NCBI GenBank assembly: GCA_902475285.1
Contig: CABRZA010000085.1
Coordinates: 1-10,172 of the forward strand
Reading direction: 5' to 3'
Origin: an uncultured Porphyromonadaceae bacterium
Lineage (GTDB): Bacteria; Bacteroidota; Bacteroidia; Bacteroidales; Muribaculaceae
DNA: 10,172 bases
In this document: positions 7,114 to 10,172 of the stretch, one piece after another
How the letters are laid out: each line of letters starts with the position of its first letter
How positions within the stretch are numbered: the first letter of the stretch is position 1
Made by a program: the position numbers and the translations under genes
The notes under the pieces: model-generated
The model's database searches: none
Told to the model about the DNA's origin: nothing
What the model saw: the letters and a program-made list of their open reading frames with translations, nothing else

Positions 7114-7985
7114 AGCGTCGAGCGGGTCTTGAATAGGTTCATGAGTGCGCGCACATAGTCTTCGTCGGTTGCGACGCTTACATAGTCGACGCGCGATGAG
7201 CGGAGTGTGGTGTTCATCTGCTGCTGGCGGTCGTACCACCACTTGTTGTAGGCCTTGCGCGTGCGGCTCGACGAAGTGTCGACCCATCGCGTGGCGCCGG
7301 TCTCGAGGTCGAGGACGTTCACGAGGCCGATGTCGGGCATATCGCTGTCGCGCTTGTCGTAGACCTGTATGGCCATCACATCGTGGCGCGACGCCGCAAC
7401 GCTGATGGGCGTGCGGTAGTCGGAGCTGTCGATGAAGTCGGAGAGGAGGAACATGGTGCACCGGCGCTTGAGGGCGTCGGTGAAGTAGCGCACGGCGGCG
7501 GCAATGTCGGTGCCACGGTTTTCGGGCTTGAAATCGAGGAGTTCGCGGATAAGGAAGAGGATATGCTTGCGGCCTTTCTTCGGAGTTATGAACTTCTCCA
7601 CGCGGTCGGAGAAGAATATGGCGCCGATTTTGTCGTTGTTCTGAATGGCCGAGAATGCGATTGTGGCGGCAATCTCGGCAATCATGTCGCGCTTTTCGAG
7701 GCCTTCTGCGCCGAAGTTGCGGCTTCCCGACACGTCGACGAGAAGCATTACGGTGAGCTCGCGCTCCTCCTCGTAGACCTTCACATGCGGGCGGTTCTGG
7801 CGCGCGGTAACATTCCAGTCGATGTCGCGGATATCGTCGCCGTACTGATACTCACGCACTTCGCTGAACATCATGCCGCGGCCCTTGAAGGCGGAGTGAT
7901 ACTCGCCCGCAAAGATGTTCTGCGACAGGCCGCGAGTCTTGATTTCTATCTTGCGTACCTTCTTTATCAGTTCGTTTGAATCCAT
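7110..7985 (-). CDS. DUF58 family VWA-like protein, MoxR partner
   Basis: The 291-aa protein carries the DUF58 signature, with KGRGMMFSEVREYQYGDD (34-51) leading into DIRDIDWNVTAR (51-62). It continues into a VWA-like fold with MIDAS residues D84-x-S86-x-S88, T159 in RGTD and D183 in LLSDF. There is no membrane helix, unlike longer DUF58 proteins of about 400 residues that have N-terminal ones, so this is probably a cytoplasmic protein. DUF58 genes almost always follow moxR, and the products are thought to be MoxR clients or adaptors. The gene begins 35 bp after moxR and overlaps the next gene by 4 bp. No enzymatic activity can be inferred. Confidence 0.94.
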   Translation of the reverse strand: MDSNELIKKVRKIEIKTRGLSQNIFAGEYHSAFKGRGMMFSEVREYQYGDDIRDIDWNVTARQNRPHVKVYEEERELTVMLLVDVSGSRNFGAEGLEKRDMIAEIAATIAFSAIQNNDKIGAIFFSDRVEKFITPKKGRKHILFLIRELLDFKPENRGTDIAAAVRYFTDALKRRCTMFLLSDFIDSSDYRTPISVAASRHDVMAIQVYDKRDSDMPDIGLVNVLDLETGATRWVDTSSSRTRKAYNKWWYDRQQQMNTTLRSSRVDYVSVATDEDYVRALMNLFKTRSTL

Positions 7986-8020
7986 AATCGGCTTTCCTTA
8001 GGCTGTTTGGAGGGTCGGGA

Positions 8021-9016
8021 TCAAGGCACCTGTACTTTGTCGAGGATTTCGGTGATGATCATGTCGGTGGTGAAGTTGTTGGCTTCGGCCTCGTAGCTCA
8101 GGCCGATGCGGTGACGGAGCACGTCGTGGCACACCGATATTACGTCTTCGGGTATTACATATCCGCGCTGGTGGAGGAATGCATAAGCGCGGGCAGCCTT
8201 GGCGAGCGAAATCGACGCACGGGGCGATGCACCGAACGAGATGTAGGGCGCGAGGTCCTCGAGGCCGTATTCGCGGGGGGTACGGGTGGCGAAGACGATG
8301 TCGACGATATAGCGTTCGATTTTCTCGTCGACGTATATCTGCTCGACGATTTTCTGAGCCTCCGTCACCTCGGAGGGTTTGAGGATGGCATGAACCGGGC
8401 GCTGTTCCTGGCTGATGTTCATGCGTATGATTTCGCGCTCTTCGTCTTTGGTGGGATAACCGATTACGACCTTCATGAGGAAACGGTCGACCTGTGCCTC
8501 TGGGAGCGGATAGGTGCCTTCCTGCTCCACGGGGTTCTGGGTGGCCATCACGAGGAAGGGTTTGTCGAGGGCGAAGGTGCTGTCGCCGATGGTGACCTGA
8601 CGCTCCTGCATGGCTTCGAGGAGTGCGCTCTGCACCTTTGCCGGAGCACGGTTGATTTCGTCGGCGAGGACGAAGTTGGCGAATATCGGGCCCTTCTTCA
8701 CCTGGAACTGCTCGTTCTTCACGGAGTAGATCATGGTGCCTATTACGTCGGCAGGGAGAAGGTCGGGAGTAAACTGTATGCGGCTGTATTTGGCATCGAT
8801 AAGCTGTGCGAGAGTCTTGATGGCGAGAGTCTTGGCAAGGCCTGGGACACCTTCGAGGAGCACATGGCCGTTGGCGAGGAGTGCAATGAGGAGGCTTTCA
8901 ACGAGATGTTTCTGTCCCACGATGGTCTGGTCCATGCCGTGGGTTATCATAGTGATGAAATCGCTTTTGCTGCTTACCAGCTCATTGAGTTGGCGGATAT
9001 TGACGCTGTCGCTCAT
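8021..9016 (-). CDS. moxR: MoxR-type AAA+ ATPase
   Basis: The 331-aa protein is a cytoplasmic AAA+ ATPase of the MoxR branch. Visible motifs are Walker A GVPGLAKT (56-63), Walker B FVLADE (115-120), the MoxR-typical INRAPAKVQSALLEAMQE (121-138), sensor 1 in ATQNP (158-162) and GTYPLPEAQVDRF (167-179) with a likely arginine finger at R178. A sensor-2 region with GASPRAS lies at 262-268. The length is typical. MoxR proteins are believed to act as ring-shaped chaperones for VWA-domain proteins, helping fold or load metal; three VWA-type genes follow in the same operon. It is the first gene of the operon, so its upstream region should hold the main promoter. Substrate identity here is inference from gene order. 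Confidence 0.96.
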   Translation of the reverse strand: MSDSVNIRQLNELVSSKSDFITMITHGMDQTIVGQKHLVESLLIALLANGHVLLEGVPGLAKTLAIKTLAQLIDAKYSRIQFTPDLLPADVIGTMIYSVKNEQFQVKKGPIFANFVLADEINRAPAKVQSALLEAMQERQVTIGDSTFALDKPFLVMATQNPVEQEGTYPLPEAQVDRFLMKVVIGYPTKDEEREIIRMNISQEQRPVHAILKPSEVTEAQKIVEQIYVDEKIERYIVDIVFATRTPREYGLEDLAPYISFGASPRASISLAKAARAYAFLHQRGYVIPEDVISVCHDVLRHRIGLSYEAEANNFTTDMIITEILDKVQVP

Positions 9017-9098
9017 AGTAGTCGGAGGGTGAGTGTATTGAGTGTATATTTTCTTCGTTTTTTCATGCGTGCGGGCATAGGCCCGGCATTTTCGTACA
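9017..9098 (-). other. Predicted moxR leader region
   Basis: If transcription starts near 9094, moxR has a leader of roughly 75-80 nt. It contains one small GC-rich inverted repeat, CGGGC (9085-9081 on the minus strand) with GCCCG (9076-9072) around a 4-nt loop. A T-poor stretch with no Shine-Dalgarno-like sequence precedes the ATG, as is common in this phylum. No known riboswitch or thermometer is recognised. Confidence 0.3.
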
Positions 9099-9106
9099 CA
9101 AAATTA
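9099..9106 (-). promoter_or_regulatory. Candidate -7 element of the moxR-bat operon
   Basis: TAATTTTG (9106-9099) matches the Bacteroidetes -7 consensus TAnnTTTG exactly and lies about 80 bp before the moxR start in AT-rich DNA. No TTTG lies at the ideal 19-21 nt distance upstream; the nearest are TTTG at 9119-9116 and TTTTG at 9125-9121, at spacings of 9 and 14 nt. The -33 element is therefore missing or degenerate, and the call is tentative. Confidence 0.4.
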
Positions 9107-9115
9107 GCTATATAA

Positions 9116-9166
9116 CAAATCAAAACCTTAAATGAACTGTTAATTTTAACTACTAATTCTTTAAGG
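9116..9166 (-). terminator. Possible weak terminator of the cvfB-like gene
   Basis: On the minus strand CCTTAAA (9166-9160) can pair with TTTAAGG (9132-9126), with a smaller GTTAA/TTAAC hairpin (9150-9146 with 9143-9139) inside the loop. TTTTGATTTG follows directly. The stem is AT-rich and the loop long, so termination would be weak. Between this and the cvfB stop (9167-9244) I see only a short CCCTTTTAAGGG palindrome (9225-9236) and a GGCGAAAGCC mini-hairpin (9195-9204), neither with a T-run. Read-through from cvfB into moxR is possible. Confidence 0.3.
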
Positions 9167-9244
9167 ACTCTAAGTTTTAAGTATTTTTAGCCAAGGCGAA
9201 AGCCAAAAGTGCCAGGATTTAACGCCCTTTTAAGGGGAGCGGGC

Positions 9245-10081
9245 TCAGGGTTTCACCACGGGTCGGGCCACAGGCTCGAGCGTGATGCGGTGCTCGCGAT
9301 AGAGCTGTCCGAGGGCCTTTTTGAAGTCCTTCTTGCTGCACTCGAAGAGAAATTCCACCTGCGACGGCGGCATGCGGTCGCTCACCTCAACGGCGTCGGG
9401 CCGGAGGAGATATTCCATTATACGCTCGGCGAGGTCGGCCACGCGCACCTTGGCACGGTCGCTGAGAGTGAGGTCGATTTTGCCGTCGTTCCTGACCTGT
9501 TTTACGAAAGCTGTTATAGTCTGTTCGATCTCGACAGGATGATATATCTCGTTGGCATAGATGATGCCACGGTGTAGGTTGTCGACTATCACCTTGTAGC
9601 CGATTTCGACATGTTCCGTGACCAGAGCCTGCACCTTTTGTCCGGGCTTGTAGTCGGGGAAGACGTTGTCGAGGAATTTTTCGGTCTTTGCCGAAGCCAC
9701 GATGCGTCCCGAGGTCTTGTCGACGTAGACATACACAAGATAAATACCTCCTCGGCGCATCTTGACCTTCTGCTCGGAGTAGGGCACGAGGAGATCTTTG
9801 GGGAGGCCCCAGTCGAGGAAGGCGCCCACGTCGTTGACGGCCGTAACGCTGAGGAAAGCGAACTCACCCGGCACGGCAAAGGGCTTTTCGGTCGTGGCCA
9901 CGGGGCGGTCTTCCGAATCGCGGTAGACAAAGACCCTTACGTTAGAGCCAACCGCCATCTCTTCCGACACATAGCGTGCCGGGAGAAGTACTTCGGCGCT
10001 GTCGTCGCCGCAGCCGAGATAAGCGCCGAAGTCGGTGAAGCGACGCACCGCGAGGTCCTGATATTTTCCTATTTCAATCAT
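9245..10081 (-). CDS. cvfB: CvfB/YitL-like S1-domain RNA-binding protein
   Basis: The 278-aa product matches the CvfB (conserved virulence factor B) family in length and layout. It has three S1-like OB-fold domains (about 1-65, 70-132 and 145-207) and a C-terminal winged-helix region (about 212-270). The second S1 unit shows the FLSVTAVNDVGAFLDWGLPKD-type start (from 76), with the glycine and following aromatic typical of RNA-binding S1 folds. The third contains GKIDLTLS (200-207). There is no signal peptide or membrane helix, so it is cytoplasmic. In staphylococci CvfB binds RNA and affects virulence gene expression; a role in translation or RNA turnover is likely here but not shown. It is separated from moxR by about 230 bp and is probably its own transcription unit, or the end of an upstream one. 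Confidence 0.88.
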   Translation of the reverse strand: MIEIGKYQDLAVRRFTDFGAYLGCGDDSAEVLLPARYVSEEMAVGSNVRVFVYRDSEDRPVATTEKPFAVPGEFAFLSVTAVNDVGAFLDWGLPKDLLVPYSEQKVKMRRGGIYLVYVYVDKTSGRIVASAKTEKFLDNVFPDYKPGQKVQALVTEHVEIGYKVIVDNLHRGIIYANEIYHPVEIEQTITAFVKQVRNDGKIDLTLSDRAKVRVADLAERIMEYLLRPDAVEVSDRMPPSQVEFLFECSKKDFKKALGQLYREHRITLEPVARPVVKP

Positions 10082-10136
10082 ATGCTTTATGGTTAAGTAA
10101 CTCTTGAAAATTAGTTAATATTATCGTTACAGTAAC
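10082..10136 (-). promoter_or_regulatory. AT-rich region upstream of cvfB with an inverted repeat
   Basis: The region contains a perfect odd palindrome, GTTACaGTAAC (10126-10136), and a similar GTTAagTAAC (10092-10101). TAATTTTC (10113-10106 on the minus strand) is one base off the TAnnTTTG -7 consensus, with no clear -33 partner. These may be operator or promoter parts, but one copy of each gives little weight. Confidence 0.2.
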
Positions 10137-10171
10137 TTGCTGTGGATGGCTGCGATGTAATTTTCGTCTTT
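10127..10171 (-). CDS. Possible C-terminal end of an upstream gene (partial)
   Basis: Reading in from the window edge, one minus-strand frame gives KDENYIAAIHSKLL and then TAA (10129-10127), 45 bp before the cvfB start. The composition looks like the amphipathic end of a real protein, but 14 codons are too few to identify a family or rule out chance. If real, the gene is co-directional and may be co-transcribed with cvfB. Confidence 0.35.
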   Translation of the reverse strand, partial: KDENYIAAIHSKLL

Positions 10172-10172
10172 T

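Noticed and set aside
7114..7461. Upstream extension of the 342-aa gene to a 458-codon frame
   Set aside because: The extension would lie inside the DUF58 gene, puts 116 non-domain residues before a good signal peptide, and removes the ATGA overlap. The ATG at 7113 is far more likely.
8111..9115. 334-codon open frame on the plus strand opposite moxR
   Set aside because: It is a mirror of the moxR coding frame in GC-rich DNA. The translation has no recognisable domain, while the minus strand encodes clear AAA+ motifs over the whole stretch.
1..10172. A new defence, mobile or biosynthetic system
   Set aside because: All confidently called genes belong to known families (Bat operon, MoxR, CvfB, tmRNA). 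No transposase, integrase, toxin, nuclease or attachment-site duplication was seen on either strand.

Overview
The window looks like a chromosomal stretch from a Bacteroidales bacterium. Three things point there. The main gene cluster has the order moxR - DUF58 gene - batA - batB - batC - batD - batE typical of the Bacteroidetes 'Bat' (Bacteroides aerotolerance) operon. The tmRNA encodes a GENNYALAA tag and does not encode a full 3' CCA. Candidate promoters match the Bacteroidetes -7 consensus TAnnTTTG rather than a sigma70 -10 box. Coding DNA is GC-rich and intergenic DNA AT-rich. I cannot fix the genus from sequence alone; a Muribaculaceae-like or Prevotella-like gut bacterium is a guess.

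Everything recognised is on the minus strand, so transcription runs from high to low coordinates. From the right edge: a possible last few codons of an upstream gene (10127-10171); a CvfB/YitL-like S1-domain RNA-binding protein (9245-10081); an AT-rich intergenic stretch (9017-9244) with a candidate terminator and promoter; then eight tightly packed genes from 9016 down to 571. These are moxR, a DUF58 protein, a 342-aa membrane protein that looks like a short BatD relative, batA, batB, batC, batD and batE. Their junctions are 4-bp ATGA overlaps (three) or gaps of 5 to 35 bp (four), so they are almost certainly one transcription unit. A 13-bp perfect hairpin (514-543) closes the operon and appears to overlap the promoter of ssrA (tmRNA, 73-470), which ends in its own terminator (about 28-65).

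Taken together, MoxR is a cytoplasmic AAA+ ATPase of a class thought to work as a metal-insertion or remodelling chaperone on VWA-domain proteins. The operon supplies three such partners with intact MIDAS motifs: DUF58 (soluble) and BatA and BatB (membrane-anchored; positive-inside charge predicts a periplasmic VWA domain). BatC and BatE bring TPR repeats on the periplasmic side. BatD and the 342-aa protein have periplasmic beta-rich regions, one membrane helix and a related helical domain in the cytoplasm. The system is linked to envelope integrity and stress tolerance in several bacteria, but its biochemical role is unresolved.

I found no mobile element, CRISPR array, defence island or clearly new system. 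The best second-look items are the duplicated cytoplasmic domain in BatD and the 342-aa protein, the 25-residue polyglutamine tract in BatC, and the terminator/promoter overlap in front of ssrA.
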